DNA of 64,000 nucleotides from Nitrosomonas cryotolerans ATCC 49181 (GCF_900143275.1 NZ_FSRO01000001.1:186001-250000); one strand, 5' to 3'. Positions 8,342 to 18,149 are shown, numbered from the stretch's first letter. Program-made: numbers and translations. Notes: a model not told the origin generated them from the sequence alone.

Positions 8342-9097
8342 TCATAAGTTACAGAAAGTGAGTTCGAATGGCACATCATCCTCGTATACTTTGATTTTTT
8401 GTCCTGATTGTGAGGGGATGAAACGTATGCTCAGCGCATATTTATTGGCGCTGATTTCTGGAACACAAGGATAATCTTCACTTACCTTTAATCTCAGCAT
8501 ATGTGCGATACATCCTGATCCTGTTTGCTGGAAAACACCCTGGCGTGCGATAAACTGAAAAGTTTTGCCGCTGCTTCTCAACAGGTGGAGCACAATATTA
8601 CAGGCATTACGAGCAGGCAATAACAGTGTGAACCAAGCGTTAAAATTATCGCGTCGCAGTGCTGGATCCAAATGCAACCAGTAATGATAAGAAGGCAAAT
8701 CAAATTCACATGCTCCACCGGGCATGCTGATGCGCTGTTTGATGCTCATCAGCCATTCATTTTCACGCAAGTGCTCACCCACTTTTCCTGCTATATTTAA
8801 CATATCTCGGAATGTGATTTGTATATCGTTGAGCACCTTATTAAGCGCTGCTTCAGAAATATCAGGGTTTTTACGTAATATTTCCAGAATTTGTTTTTGC
8901 CGTTCCAGTTCTTGTAATAAATCCGACTTGATATCTGCACGACTGGTTATCTCAAGAACTTCAAATAAGGCAACCAGTGCAGCATGGTGTTCGATCGGGG
9001 TATCTTTGGCAGAAAAGAAATCGATTCTATTAAACAAGTCCTCAAGTCGTAACAAGGTACGAATACGTTCATTGAGAGGGTGTTCATAACAAATCAC
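8342..9097 (-). CDS. zapD: Cell division protein ZapD
   Basis: A 251-residue ZapD (DUF1342) protein, which cross-links FtsZ filaments and stabilises the Z ring in the cytoplasm. The N-terminal YEHPLNERIRTLLRLEDLF motif is the family signature, and its fit supports the GTG start at 9097, which has AGGTTA upstream. An alpha-helical domain follows, then a C-terminal beta-rich domain that binds the FtsZ tail. It sits about 100 bases after coaE on the same strand, the classic coaE-zapD-yacG arrangement, but yacG is now 7 kb away beyond the helicase gene. Confidence 0.93.
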   Translation of the reverse strand: MICYEHPLNERIRTLLRLEDLFNRIDFFSAKDTPIEHHAALVALFEVLEITSRADIKSDLLQELERQKQILEILRKNPDISEAALNKVLNDIQITFRDMLNIAGKVGEHLRENEWLMSIKQRISMPGGACEFDLPSYHYWLHLDPALRRDNFNAWFTLLLPARNACNIVLHLLRSSGKTFQFIARQGVFQQTGSGCIAHMLRLKVSEDYPCVPEISANKYALSIRFIPSQSGQKIKVYEDDVPFELTFCNL

Positions 9098-9199
9098 AAT
9101 AAGTATAACCTGTAAGAGAGTGTGGGATATAGGGTATCGCCTTATGTAACATAAGTCACATTATTTCACAAACAAAAATGAGACCATTCAGGAAAACGG

Positions 9200-9826
9200 C
9201 TAAGATATTGTTTGAATAATGGGGTGTTGCTTGGATAGCATAATGTACTTTTTATGTAAATCAATGACCTGTTTATTTAGATAGGCCATGCCTTGGTTGT
9301 TGGTGATAATGTCATCAGCTTTTTGTAAACGTTCCTGCCGTGAAATTTGGGTTGCCATGATGGCGCAAATTGTCTGCTGAGTTAACTGGCTGCGCGCCAT
9401 GGTACGCGTAATTTGATGTTGTTCATCACAATCGATCACCAAAATGCGCTGAATCATATGATGATAATCTGTTGTTTCAAATAATAAGGGGATCATAATG
9501 ATGATATAGCAGGATCGGGTCAATGCAATACGCCGACTGACTTCTTCGCGGATGAGCGGATGGAGAATGGCTTCAAGTTTTTGCCGAGAAGCAGAATCTG
9601 AAAATATCTGGCTTCGCATCTTTTTTCTATCCAGAGCGCCATCCGCAGTAATAAAATCACCACCGAATCTATTTTTGATGGGAATAATAGCAGGGCCTTG
9701 TGGCTGGGTTAATTCCTGAGCGATTTGATCAGTATCAATCACATCAATGCCCAAAGCTGAAAAATACTGGCCGGCACTGGATTTTCCGCTGCCAATTCCT
9801 CCTGTTAATCCCACTATGAAAACCAT
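9200..9826 (-). CDS. coaE: Dephospho-CoA kinase
   Basis: CoaE phosphorylates the 3'-hydroxyl of dephospho-CoA with ATP, the last step of CoA synthesis. The protein has 208 residues, the normal length. The P-loop GLTGGIGSGKSS is at residues 6-17, followed by the DTDQIAQEL substrate segment, the HPLIREEV motif and MIPLLFET. Only three bases separate it from the pilD stop, so the two are co-transcribed. The gene for the preceding enzyme, coaD, is also in the window, at 23479. Confidence 0.96.
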   Translation of the reverse strand: MVFIVGLTGGIGSGKSSAGQYFSALGIDVIDTDQIAQELTQPQGPAIIPIKNRFGGDFITADGALDRKKMRSQIFSDSASRQKLEAILHPLIREEVSRRIALTRSCYIIIMIPLLFETTDYHHMIQRILVIDCDEQHQITRTMARSQLTQQTICAIMATQISRQERLQKADDIITNNQGMAYLNKQVIDLHKKYIMLSKQHPIIQTIS

Positions 9827-9829
9827 CGA

Positions 9830-10690
9830 CTAGAATAATCCTAAATAGGTATTGTTTAATTCTTCCCCCCAAAACAAAGCAATGAGAGAGCCGCCCGCTA
9901 GATAAGGTCCGAATGGAATCAGTGAATCTTTATCGTGCTTCGCAGTGAGGATTAAGCTAACGCCGACTATTGCACCTACAAACGAGGAGAATAAAATAAC
10001 CAGTGGGAGCATATTCCATCCTAGCCATCCACCGGTAACAGCGAGTAGCTTGAAATCGCCGTGCCCCATTCCTTCCTTACCTGTAGCAAGCTTAAAGCAC
10101 CAATATATGGACCACAAAGAAAGATAACCCACCATAGCGCCGATAACTGCAGAATGAATATCGGTAAAGCCATTATTCAAATTGATGAGTAAACCGATCC
10201 ATAAAAGAGGTAATGTGATGTCATCAGGGAGCAGTTGTGTATCTAAATCAATGAAGGTTAATGCAATCATTGCCCAGACAAAAATTAATGCCGCAATGGT
10301 GATTAAGCTATAACCGAAATACCAAGCAGTGAAGCCGCTCATGATGCTGGTGAGCATTTCTACAATGGGGTAACGCAGAGAAATGGGATGGTGACATCGA
10401 GAGCAGCGTCCTCTTAAAGCCAAGTAGCTAAGAATGGGAATGTTTTCTAGTATTGTAATTTTATGACCGCAATGAAAACAGATAGACCGGGGCGTTGCAA
10501 TATTGAATGTAGGTAATATTTCAGCAGATTCTCCGCGCAATTCCGCACATTGCTGCCGCCAGCCTTGTTCCATCATTTTTGGAAGCCGGTAAATGAGTAC
10601 ATTGAGAAAACTGCCGACCATTAAACCAATAATAATGATGAAAGTGATAAAAAAGCTGGGTGTATTGTGCAGTAAGGATATGAATGACAT
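9830..10690 (-). CDS. pilD: Type IV prepilin peptidase / N-methyltransferase
   Basis: PilD cleaves the leader of prepilins at the inner membrane and methylates the new N-terminus. The 286-residue protein has a first membrane segment, then a cytoplasmic zinc domain with Cys71-X2-Cys74 and Cys96-X2-Cys99. Several membrane helices follow. The two aspartyl-protease sites are Asp148 (FIDLDTQLLPD) and Asp212 in the GxGD motif (GMGHGDFKL). All key residues are intact. It lies between pilC and coaE on the same strand, the usual pilin-assembly order. Confidence 0.96.
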   Translation of the reverse strand: MSFISLLHNTPSFFITFIIIIGLMVGSFLNVLIYRLPKMMEQGWRQQCAELRGESAEILPTFNIATPRSICFHCGHKITILENIPILSYLALRGRCSRCHHPISLRYPIVEMLTSIMSGFTAWYFGYSLITIAALIFVWAMIALTFIDLDTQLLPDDITLPLLWIGLLINLNNGFTDIHSAVIGAMVGYLSLWSIYWCFKLATGKEGMGHGDFKLLAVTGGWLGWNMLPLVILFSSFVGAIVGVSLILTAKHDKDSLIPFGPYLAGGSLIALFWGEELNNTYLGLF

Positions 10691-10734
10691 GGGTATGTTA
10701 ATGTAATAAAAAATATTTTTAAATCCTGATCAGT

Positions 10735-11958
10735 CTAGCCCACAACCATACCCATTTTAAAGATAGGTAAATACATCGCAATGACCATGCCGCCGATCAG
10801 TGTACCCAGCACAACCATAATAATCGGCTCCATTAGGCTGGAGAGCGCATCTACAGCATCGTCAACCTCGGCCTCAAAAAAATCAGCAACTTTACTAAGC
10901 ATCGAGTCCAGCGAGCCGGATTCCTCGCCGATAGAAACCATTTGTATGACCATATTTGGGAAAATATTGGTATTGGCCATGGAGGCCATCAAACTGTTAC
11001 CTGTACTGACTTCTATTTGAATCTTTTTAGTTGCTTCATAATAAACATAATTGCCTGCAGCACCGGCGACAGAGTCTAACGATTCAACCAGAGGAACACC
11101 CGCAGCAAACATAGTGGAAAGGGTGCGTGACCAGCGTGCAATAGTGGCTTTACGAATGACTTCACCGAATATGGGTAATTTCAAAGCCAGTCTATCTATC
11201 ACTTGCTGCATGGGAACCGATCGTTTCCATGCATAAAAAAACCCATAGATACCACCAGTTACACCGCCGAAAATCGCCCACCAGTAGGCAACAAAAAAAT
11301 CTGAAAGCGTCATCACGACCAATGTTGGTGTGGGTAGTTCAGCGCCGAATCCTTCAAATAACTCCTTAAATGCAGGAATTACGAAGATCATGATTACCGC
11401 GGTAATAATAAATGCCACGACAATAATTGAAATAGGATAGAACAAAGCGGATTTAATTTTTCCTTTAATTGCCTGGATTTTTTCTTTGTATGTAGCCAAG
11501 CGATCTAATAAACTGTCGAGAATACCCGCAGCTTCGCCGGCGCCAACCAGATTACAGAATAAGGCGTCAAAATAAAGGGGGTGTTTGCGAAAGGCGTCGG
11601 CTAAATTACTTCCTGTTTCTACCTCATTTTTAATATCCATCAGCAATCGGCTTACGGCACGATTGCTATTTCCTTTACCAACGATATCAAAGGCCTGTAA
11701 TAAGGGTACACCTGATTTCATCATGGTCGCGAGTTGGCGTGTAAATAAGGTAATATCTTTATCCGTAATCGTGCCATTAGAATAAATTTTTTTAATCTTT
11801 GTGACTTTAACTCCCTGGCGGCGTAGTGTGGAAGTAATCACAACAGGCCCTGCTGCACGCATTTCACCTTTTAGTAATTTCCCTGTTTTATCTTTTCCTT
11901 CCCACGAGTAATTAATTTCTTTTAATTTTTTTTCTTCGCGCGTTGTCGCAGCTGCCAT
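10735..11958 (-). CDS. pilC: Type IV pilus inner-membrane platform protein PilC
   Basis: The protein of 407 residues carries two T2SF/GspF domains, each followed by membrane helices, and ends with a hydrophobic region (MVIAMYLPIFKMG). It forms the inner-membrane platform on which the PilB and PilT motors act. The N-terminus (INYSWEGKDKTGKLLKGEM) matches PilC proteins. pilD follows after 44 bases. The extension ATPase gene pilB, often immediately upstream, is not present in the window; an unrelated epimerase gene lies there. The retraction ATPases pilT and pilU are at 25-28 kb. Confidence 0.95.
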   Translation of the reverse strand: MAAATTREEKKLKEINYSWEGKDKTGKLLKGEMRAAGPVVITSTLRRQGVKVTKIKKIYSNGTITDKDITLFTRQLATMMKSGVPLLQAFDIVGKGNSNRAVSRLLMDIKNEVETGSNLADAFRKHPLYFDALFCNLVGAGEAAGILDSLLDRLATYKEKIQAIKGKIKSALFYPISIIVVAFIITAVIMIFVIPAFKELFEGFGAELPTPTLVVMTLSDFFVAYWWAIFGGVTGGIYGFFYAWKRSVPMQQVIDRLALKLPIFGEVIRKATIARWSRTLSTMFAAGVPLVESLDSVAGAAGNYVYYEATKKIQIEVSTGNSLMASMANTNIFPNMVIQMVSIGEESGSLDSMLSKVADFFEAEVDDAVDALSSLMEPIIMVVLGTLIGGMVIAMYLPIFKMGMVVG

Positions 11959-12146
11959 ATTGACCCCTTAATCACCTAAAATGCCTATTTTCTGCCTAGG
12001 TATATAAAAATGATTGATCTAGAACAATGATTTTTGAGACTGTGGGGCTTGTAACGGCACAATTTTATAGGTTGCTTAATGTTAATTTTGAAACATCAAT
12101 ATCGAAATTATCCAGCTGGATTTTATAATTAAATTTGATATGGATC

Positions 12147-13043
12147 TTAACTGGTTATCGAATCTGCTCTGATGCCTTCCTGCACGGTTGGAAAGCGTAG
12201 TGTAATACGCAATTCTTGTTTCATGCGAATATTCTTGAGTCGCCTTGATTCTTTCATGTATGACAGCATCCCAGGGGATATCTGTTGATTAGCTTGATCA
12301 CGAGTAATTCTGGGCGGGCGCGGAAGATCAAATTGATCTGCCACCAGATCGAAGTATTCTCCCATTTTTAAATGCGAATTATCGCACGCGTGATAAATCC
12401 TGCCACCAGGCTTGGCGTAACGTAGTGCAGCGAAAATGATTTGTGCGAGATCATCAGCGTGAATATGATTAGTGTAATTATCATCTGCGTCAACGAGCAC
12501 TGGATGACCTTCATGCAGCCGGGCTAACGGTAAGCGGTTGCTGGCATAAATCCCTGGTACACGTAATATTGAGATATTAATGTGATTGCGTATTCCCCAG
12601 CGACGAATTTGTTTTTCTGCATTCATGCGCCTTAGCGCACGGTTATTACCTGGTTTTGCCGGATGAGTTTCATCGATTAGTGCACCATGGCAATTACCAT
12701 ATACTCCGCTAGTACTGATATAGATAAGCCGTTGTGGTAAAATCTCTCTATGTGTTTTAGATCGCCTTGCCAGGGCGGATAAAAGATGGGTCGTGCGTGT
12801 ATCGCCTATTCCGTGATTAGGTGGCGGAGCTAAATGCAAGACTGATTGGGCAATTCCTGCGAGTCTGTCAAGACTACTGGGGTGGTCAAGATCTCCATAT
12901 ATTGGAGTAATTCCCTGTGCACGTAGTTGATGTGAGTTTTTTAAATTGCGGCACAGACCCAGTATTCGATAATGTGTTTGTAATAGCGGCGCTGCTCGCA
13001 AGGCGATATCACCACAACCAATAATTAAGAGTGTGTTTTTCAT
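12147..13043 (-). CDS. SDR-family NAD(P)-dependent epimerase/reductase (YeeZ-like)
   Basis: The protein of 298 residues starts with a Rossmann segment (LLIIGCGDIALRAAP), less Gly-rich than usual. It carries the SDR catalytic-type motif ISTSGVYGN (Ser and Tyr) and an extended-SDR substrate domain. The C-terminal part (RLKNIRMKQELRITLRFPTVQEGI) resembles YeeZ-type SDRs. The substrate is unknown. It is divergent from the reductase gene at 13094 by only 50 bases, so the two may share a control region, and it lies upstream of pilC on the same strand. Confidence 0.8.
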   Translation of the reverse strand: MKNTLLIIGCGDIALRAAPLLQTHYRILGLCRNLKNSHQLRAQGITPIYGDLDHPSSLDRLAGIAQSVLHLAPPPNHGIGDTRTTHLLSALARRSKTHREILPQRLIYISTSGVYGNCHGALIDETHPAKPGNNRALRRMNAEKQIRRWGIRNHINISILRVPGIYASNRLPLARLHEGHPVLVDADDNYTNHIHADDLAQIIFAALRYAKPGGRIYHACDNSHLKMGEYFDLVADQFDLPRPPRITRDQANQQISPGMLSYMKESRRLKNIRMKQELRITLRFPTVQEGIRADSITS

Positions 13044-13093
13044 AATGAGTTTTTTTCCTGGTTATTTTCTTTTTTTAGTTCGTCTGTAATTCA

Positions 13094-14143
13094 ATGTCGC
13101 ATGAAATTATCATTAATCCGAGTGGGCATGTTTTAACCGTAAAATCCGGCGAAACAATTTTACAAGCTGCTTTACGTGAGGGCTTCTCATTGCCATATGG
13201 TTGCCGTAATGGGTCTTGTGGTATTTGTAAAGGCAAAATCATACAAGGCACGGTAGATTATGGTGAGTATAGTCATGATACGCTGACAGAAGTGGAAAGA
13301 GAGGCGGGCATGGCGCTCTTTTGCTGTGCTGTGCCCTTATCTAAACTGGTCATAGAATGTCATGAGATCAGTGAAATTAAAGATATTGAAATTAAAAGAT
13401 TACCGTGCAGAGTACATAAGCTGGTTCGTGTCGCGCCTGATGTAATGATTATTTTTCTGAAACTGCCTGCGAATCAACGCTTGCAGTTTCTAGCGGGACA
13501 GTATATCGATATTTTGCTGAAGGATGGCGGGCGCCGCAGCTTTTCATTGGCGAATGCGCCACATGATGATGAGTTTCTGCAATTACATGCACGTAATTAT
13601 CCGGGTGGTGTGTTTGCGGAGCACGTGTTTACGCAAATGAAAGAGAAAGATATTTTACGTTTTGAAGGACCATTAGGATCGTTTTTTTTACGTGATGCGC
13701 CAGAGTATGATGATATCCCTATTATATTTATTGCCAGTGGCACGGGGTTTGCGCCGATTAAAAGCATTCTTGAGCATGCTTTCTCTATGGAAAATGGTCG
13801 TGGCTATAAAAAACATATGACGCTTTATTGGGGAGTACGTACCAAAGCTGATTTATATCTAACAGACTTGATATACGATTGGCAACGGCAACACGAGCAC
13901 TTTACCTTTATTCCTGTTTTGTCGGACGCGCTGCCTACCGATAATTGGCAAGGAAGAAAAGGACTGGTCCACCAAGCGGTATTAGAGGATTTTCAGAGCT
14001 TGGCTAAGCAGCAGGTATATGCCTGCGGTTCACCTGTAATGGTAAAAGCTGCTTATAATGATTTTACTAATTTACGTAGCTTGCCAAAAGACAGGTTTTT
14101 TTCCGATGTGTTTACACCTTCAGCAGGGCTTTCCAAACCATAG
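13094..14143 (+). CDS. 2Fe-2S ferredoxin-FAD-NAD(P)H reductase (CDP-6-deoxy-glucoseen reductase-like)
   Basis: Three electron-transfer domains in order within 349 residues. A plant-type ferredoxin domain (1-90) has cluster cysteines Cys37, Cys42, Cys45 and Cys77. An FAD domain carries RSFSLAN. An NAD domain carries the ASGTGFAPIKSI motif and a C-terminal YACGSPVMV. This layout is that of AscD/RfbI and of oxygenase reductases. In betaproteobacteria such genes are often annotated as CDP-6-deoxy-delta-3,4-glucoseen reductase without a deoxysugar pathway nearby; none is seen here either, so the electron acceptor is unknown. It stands alone, divergent from the SDR gene. Confidence 0.85.
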   Translation: MSHEIIINPSGHVLTVKSGETILQAALREGFSLPYGCRNGSCGICKGKIIQGTVDYGEYSHDTLTEVEREAGMALFCCAVPLSKLVIECHEISEIKDIEIKRLPCRVHKLVRVAPDVMIIFLKLPANQRLQFLAGQYIDILLKDGGRRSFSLANAPHDDEFLQLHARNYPGGVFAEHVFTQMKEKDILRFEGPLGSFFLRDAPEYDDIPIIFIASGTGFAPIKSILEHAFSMENGRGYKKHMTLYWGVRTKADLYLTDLIYDWQRQHEHFTFIPVLSDALPTDNWQGRKGLVHQAVLEDFQSLAKQQVYACGSPVMVKAAYNDFTNLRSLPKDRFFSDVFTPSAGLSKP

Positions 14144-14195
14144 AACATAGGTAGGATCCCCGTTTTACTTATAATCTCCCTGCATTGTTAGAATA

Positions 14196-15371
14196 TTAAC
14201 TCAATTGCTCTAAGGTAAATCCGAGTCCTTTGTTATAGTGGCTCATGGCAAGTTCATGCTTACCAAGTTTCTCACTTAATTGAGCCAAGGCAAGATGAGC
14301 TGCGTGACCAGGCTCTACAGATAGACTGGCTTCCAGATAGTTTTGTGCTTTACCCCATAGTTCGCAATGAGCACACAGTTTGCCCAACGTTAATAATAAA
14401 TGGGCATTATTGGGTTGAGACTTGAGCCAAACTTCAGCGCATTCTATCTGCCTGTTCACATGATAGTCGAGGCACTCTGCGTAAAGTGTAATTAATTCAG
14501 AATTCCATTCTACATCAACGTATTGTTCGATGATGTGATGGGCTGTTGCGCAATCTCCCTGTGATATATACGCGCGTGTTGCGGCAACAGCGAGCTTACT
14601 GTTTCTCTTTTCTATGGTAGTTAAGTTTTGCCAATATTTATTTAATAGTTGCGGATCGGATGCTTTAAGCTGAATGTTTTCCAGATGTGCAATGAGTTTC
14701 AGTTGTTCTATTGATGCTTTATTAAAAGGGTGCCGTTTTTCCAAAAGGTAAATTAAATCGAGTACTGCATCCCAATTCTTTGCTTGCTGTTGTGCTTCCA
14801 ATTCAAGTTGCAGTACAGCAGTCTGTTGTAATCCACCTGTAGAATATAAGGTTTGCAGTACATTGAGCGCTTCTTCGTAACGTGTTTCATTGAGCAGCAA
14901 TTCTGTTTGTGTTACGAGTCTTACCGTTCTTTCCTCAGGGGCACCTTTTTCCGCGAGGGATAAAAATTCATCGCGTAATTTAAAAGCGCCCAATTTATGT
15001 GCTGAGCGTGCTGCAATAACAGCATTAATTACCTTCATCGTCGGTGCATCTGCTAGTTTCAATGCAGTAGAAGCACTTCGCTTTGCTTTGATATAATCAC
15101 CTTCGAAGAAAGCCTTAAGCCCGGTTAGCATCATTTCGTCTGCTTTTTTATGGCGATGTCGCTGGTTGAATCCGAAGAGGCCTAATATGAGACGCAGTAG
15201 GAAATAGAAAATAAAAAACGCGACTAATAATGCCATGATAAATATATTGAGTGATAGCTCAACTTGGTAGGGAGAAAGCACTAACAAAACATGGCCGGTA
15301 TTATATTTAGCTGCAAATGTCACTGTCACTGCGGCAGCAAATAAGGCTAATAGCCAGAGTATCAGTCTCAT
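14196..15371 (-). CDS. hemY: HemY-type membrane TPR protein
   Basis: The protein of 391 residues has two N-terminal membrane segments (residues ~1-20 and ~40-65) and a long alpha-helical TPR-like region to the C-terminus (for example HAAHLALAQLSEKLGKHELA). It is the enterobacterial-type HemY, unrelated to protoporphyrinogen oxidase HemY of Bacillus. Its role in heme synthesis is assumed from the conserved hemC-D-X-Y operon. The start overlaps the hemX stop by four bases (ATGA), so translation is coupled. Confidence 0.92.
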   Translation of the reverse strand: MRLILWLLALFAAAVTVTFAAKYNTGHVLLVLSPYQVELSLNIFIMALLVAFFIFYFLLRLILGLFGFNQRHRHKKADEMMLTGLKAFFEGDYIKAKRSASTALKLADAPTMKVINAVIAARSAHKLGAFKLRDEFLSLAEKGAPEERTVRLVTQTELLLNETRYEEALNVLQTLYSTGGLQQTAVLQLELEAQQQAKNWDAVLDLIYLLEKRHPFNKASIEQLKLIAHLENIQLKASDPQLLNKYWQNLTTIEKRNSKLAVAATRAYISQGDCATAHHIIEQYVDVEWNSELITLYAECLDYHVNRQIECAEVWLKSQPNNAHLLLTLGKLCAHCELWGKAQNYLEASLSVEPGHAAHLALAQLSEKLGKHELAMSHYNKGLGFTLEQLS

Positions 15372-16390
15372 ATAGTCTCCTCAGTATGCATGAGTCGATA
15401 AGTGCGTATTGCATCAAGACTGGCTGAGATATTCGGTAGCTTTATTCCGACGGTATCATTCTGCAACTGATTCAATACCTGAAGTATTTTAACTACGTCC
15501 GTTGATTGCTTATCGTAGTATTGAGTGATCCAGTTTTTTGCTGTTTTGAGGTCAGCTTTGAATCCGGTCTCATTACGGGAAAGCAAGGAAAATCTTGCTA
15601 AGATTAATTTTAGCTTAATATTTTCATGTAAAAAATAAACCTGCGATGGTGAAAGCAGTGGTGTCTCTGAATCATGAGCTTTTTGGATATGGATCAATTT
15701 TTTTGCATCCTGTAGCATTTCGTGCATGAGCTTAAGCCATCTATTTTCTTGTGCGTCGGTCTGCTCGGGAGCCAAGTCTATTGTTATTAGCTTATGATCC
15801 ATAGCTAAAGGGAGTGTGCTGATTGTGTCGGTGAGGGTGTTGAGACGAGAATTGATTTCTAAAATATCGATGGGCGTGACTGCTTTGAGGTTTTCTATAT
15901 CTTTTTCAAGAATATTATGAAATGAAATTAAAGCCTCATCATGGATATCTTGTATGCAAACCTGTGCCTTTCTCATTGTATCTAAAGCAGCGTTAACGTT
16001 ACCAGTAAGATTCAAATGTTGTGCTGCGAGGGTGATCAGTTGCTCTACCGTTTCTAATATTTTCTGGTGAGAATCAGGTGGTGGTGTATTGCCGAAGGCA
16101 TCGTTCGTTGCCTGGTATTGCTGTGATTCGATTAGATCGGTTTCAATTTGATTTAAGCGTTTTTCTGCTTCAAGCCTGGTGGCTTGTATCTCAGCCATAA
16201 GGTGCCGGGATTTTTTTCCATAAATATCTATTTCATCTATCTGCGCGGCCAGTTCCTGTTTAATGCTTGTGATGTGGCCGCTAACATAAGGCCATTGTGT
16301 GCTGATAGCGAAGATAAGAAGTGCCGTTATAAACAGCAGCGGTATCATTGAACGCTGTGGTTTGGCCATGTTTTGAATCTCTCTGTCCAT
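15368..16390 (-). CDS. hemX: HemX family membrane protein
   Basis: The protein of 340 residues has one N-terminal membrane helix (about 16-33) after a basic start, then a coiled-coil region (residues ~40-85) and a helical periplasmic domain. HemX proteins are often labelled uroporphyrinogen-III C-methyltransferase, but this one has no SAM-methyltransferase motifs, so that name should be avoided. It follows hemD by 12 bases and overlaps hemY. An alternative start is Met8 at 16369. Confidence 0.9.
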   Translation of the reverse strand: MDREIQNMAKPQRSMIPLLFITALLIFAISTQWPYVSGHITSIKQELAAQIDEIDIYGKKSRHLMAEIQATRLEAEKRLNQIETDLIESQQYQATNDAFGNTPPPDSHQKILETVEQLITLAAQHLNLTGNVNAALDTMRKAQVCIQDIHDEALISFHNILEKDIENLKAVTPIDILEINSRLNTLTDTISTLPLAMDHKLITIDLAPEQTDAQENRWLKLMHEMLQDAKKLIHIQKAHDSETPLLSPSQVYFLHENIKLKLILARFSLLSRNETGFKADLKTAKNWITQYYDKQSTDVVKILQVLNQLQNDTVGIKLPNISASLDAIRTYRLMHTEETI

Positions 16391-16402
16391 ATTTCCGAGA
16401 AA

Positions 16403-17191
16403 TCATATCTGGTTTTTGGATGCTTGAAAATACTCCAGCAGACCTTGTAATAACCCCTTATCCCCAGCACTTGTCGTGATTACAATATCCAGTCCCAGAT
16501 CCCTTGCTACTTGAGCGATTCGTGCGTGAGCTGTAAATAGCGGTGTTCTTTTCAGTAATTGTTGGCCAAACTCACCTATCATGTCAAATAAATTATGCAA
16601 TCCTTCGCTGCTTGTAATGGTAACAGCATTTAATTTACCTTGTGACCAGGTGGTTAATAAGGGACCTGTGTCAATAAAGGGTTTTCTCCGATGATAGCAG
16701 GTTACATATTCCAGTATGGCGCCACGTTTTATCAGCGTCTCTCCGAGTAATTTCCGTCCGTCATCACCCCGGAAGATGACGACTCGCTTATTATTTATTT
16801 GTTGTAATTCTGCTTCATCAAGTAATGCTTCGCTATCAAAACGTTGGGTTGGCATAATCACTTTATGAATGCCATATTCTTTTAAGGTATCGGCACTACT
16901 TTTTCCAACTACGGCAATTTTTAAATTGGGCGGCAGTGCCCGATTCATTAGAATTAAAGGCATCGCCTTGTTGATAGCATTAGGGCTGACAAAAATAGCG
17001 AGATCAAAGGCATCAAGATGATTGATTAATTCTTGTAGCGGACGAATATCTGTGATATCGGTAATTTCTAGAACTGGGAACAGTATCGGATTGCCACCCA
17101 TGGCACGAATGCCATCAGCAAGACAGTCTGCCTGATGTACGGGTCGTGTGACGAGGATATTAGTCCCTGTAAGCAGTTTGATTGCAGACAA
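16403..17191 (-). CDS. hemD: Uroporphyrinogen-III synthase
   Basis: HemD cyclises and inverts ring D of hydroxymethylbilane to give uroporphyrinogen III. The protein has 262 residues, the family length. The N-terminal NILVTRPVHQADCLADGI and the C-terminal ITSSEGLHNLF and FTAHARIAQVARDLG segments are typical of this poorly conserved family. The best start is a TTG at 17191 placed one base after the hemC stop; no ATG or GTG lies before the conserved N-terminal strand. The rare start and close coupling suggest low, hemC-dependent translation. Confidence 0.93.
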   Translation of the reverse strand: MSAIKLLTGTNILVTRPVHQADCLADGIRAMGGNPILFPVLEITDITDIRPLQELINHLDAFDLAIFVSPNAINKAMPLILMNRALPPNLKIAVVGKSSADTLKEYGIHKVIMPTQRFDSEALLDEAELQQINNKRVVIFRGDDGRKLLGETLIKRGAILEYVTCYHRRKPFIDTGPLLTTWSQGKLNAVTITSSEGLHNLFDMIGEFGQQLLKRTPLFTAHARIAQVARDLGLDIVITTSAGDKGLLQGLLEYFQASKNQI

Positions 17192-17192
17192 T

Positions 17193-18149
17193 TTATTCCC
17201 AATGATCTGTAAGTGTTAAAGCAGCTAGGATTTTATCAGCGCCTTGTGCTGTCAACTGTTGTGCTAATTGTTCTCCCATCTGTTCGCCTGTTTCCGGCTT
17301 GCCACTCAGCTCGTCTTTTATCGTGCGTTTGCCGTCTGGAGTAGCCACAAATCCACGCAATCTCAGCACATCATCAGTAATCTCAGCAAATGCACCTAAT
17401 GGTACTTGGCAACTGCCGCCCAAGATACGGCTTATGGTACGCTCAGCCTTGACACATTGGGCTGTTTCGTGATGATGTAATGGTTGCATAAGTGTGACCA
17501 GATCGGGGCGATTCGCAGCGCATTCAATGCCCAAAGCGCCTTGCCCTACGGCGGGCAAACTTTGTTCGGCGCTCAATAAGGAAGTGATGCGATCAGCCAG
17601 TCCAAGCCGCTTTAGTCCAGCGGCAGCCAGAATGATAGCTGCATATTGTCCTTCATCAAGTTTACTGAGTCGAGTTTGTACATTACCGCGCAATGGTTGT
17701 ACTTGTAAATGCGGAAACTGCGCGCGTAGTTGGCTTTCCCGCCGTAGACTGGATGTACCAACGATGCTGTCAGCAGGAAGCATTTCAAGACTGTTGTATT
17801 GATTAGAAACAAAAGCATCGCGCGGGTCTTCGCGTTCGGTTATAGCGGCCAACACAAATCCTTCTGGTATATTCATTGGCATATCTTTCATGGAGTGTAC
17901 CGCAATATCGGCCCGACCATCTGCAAGCGCTTGCTCTAACTCCTTTATAAACAGTCCTTTGCCGCCGATTTTAGATAAAGAGGTGTCTAGTATTTGATCA
18001 CCGCGAGTGGTCATGCCAAGTATGCTGATTTCGGTTTGTGGGTATAATTCGGTTAATCGCTGTTGAATAAATTCAGCTTGCCACATAGCAAGCAAGCTTT
18101 TTCGTGAAGCAATTATAATTTTCTTGGGGAGAATAAATGAGCTGGACAT
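17193..18149 (-). CDS. hemC: Porphobilinogen deaminase (hydroxymethylbilane synthase)
   Basis: HemC condenses four porphobilinogens into hydroxymethylbilane on a covalently bound dipyrromethane cofactor. The cofactor cysteine is in [11 protein letters not shown], and the [18 protein letters not shown] and VGQGALGIE motifs are all present. The frame is open up to 18224, but I place the start at ATG 18149 ([18 protein letters not shown]). That gives 318 residues, normal for the family, and removes a stretch that would run into the ppc 5' region. First gene of the hemC-D-X-Y operon, divergent from ppc. Confidence 0.95.
   Translation of the reverse strand: MSSSFILPKKIIIASRKSLLAMWQAEFIQQRLTELYPQTEISILGMTTRGDQILDTSLSKIGGKGLFIKELEQALADGRADIAVHSMKDMPMNIPEGFVLAAITEREDPRDAFVSNQYNSLEMLPADSIVGTSSLRRESQLRAQFPHLQVQPLRGNVQTRLSKLDEGQYAAIILAAAGLKRLGLADRITSLLSAEQSLPAVGQGALGIECAANRPDLVTLMQPLHHHETAQCVKAERTISRILGGSCQVPLGAFAEITDDVLRLRGFVATPDGKRTIKDELSGKPETGEQMGEQLAQQLTAQGADKILAALTLTDHWE

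Noticed and set aside
8115-8345. Minus-strand frame of 76 codons starting at the zapD stop
   Set aside because: The ATGA overlap looks like coupling, but the protein is low-complexity and not like YacG, the expected next gene.
15368-16390. HemX as a uroporphyrinogen-III methyltransferase
   Set aside because: No SAM-binding motifs of that enzyme are visible; the label comes from a historical annotation.
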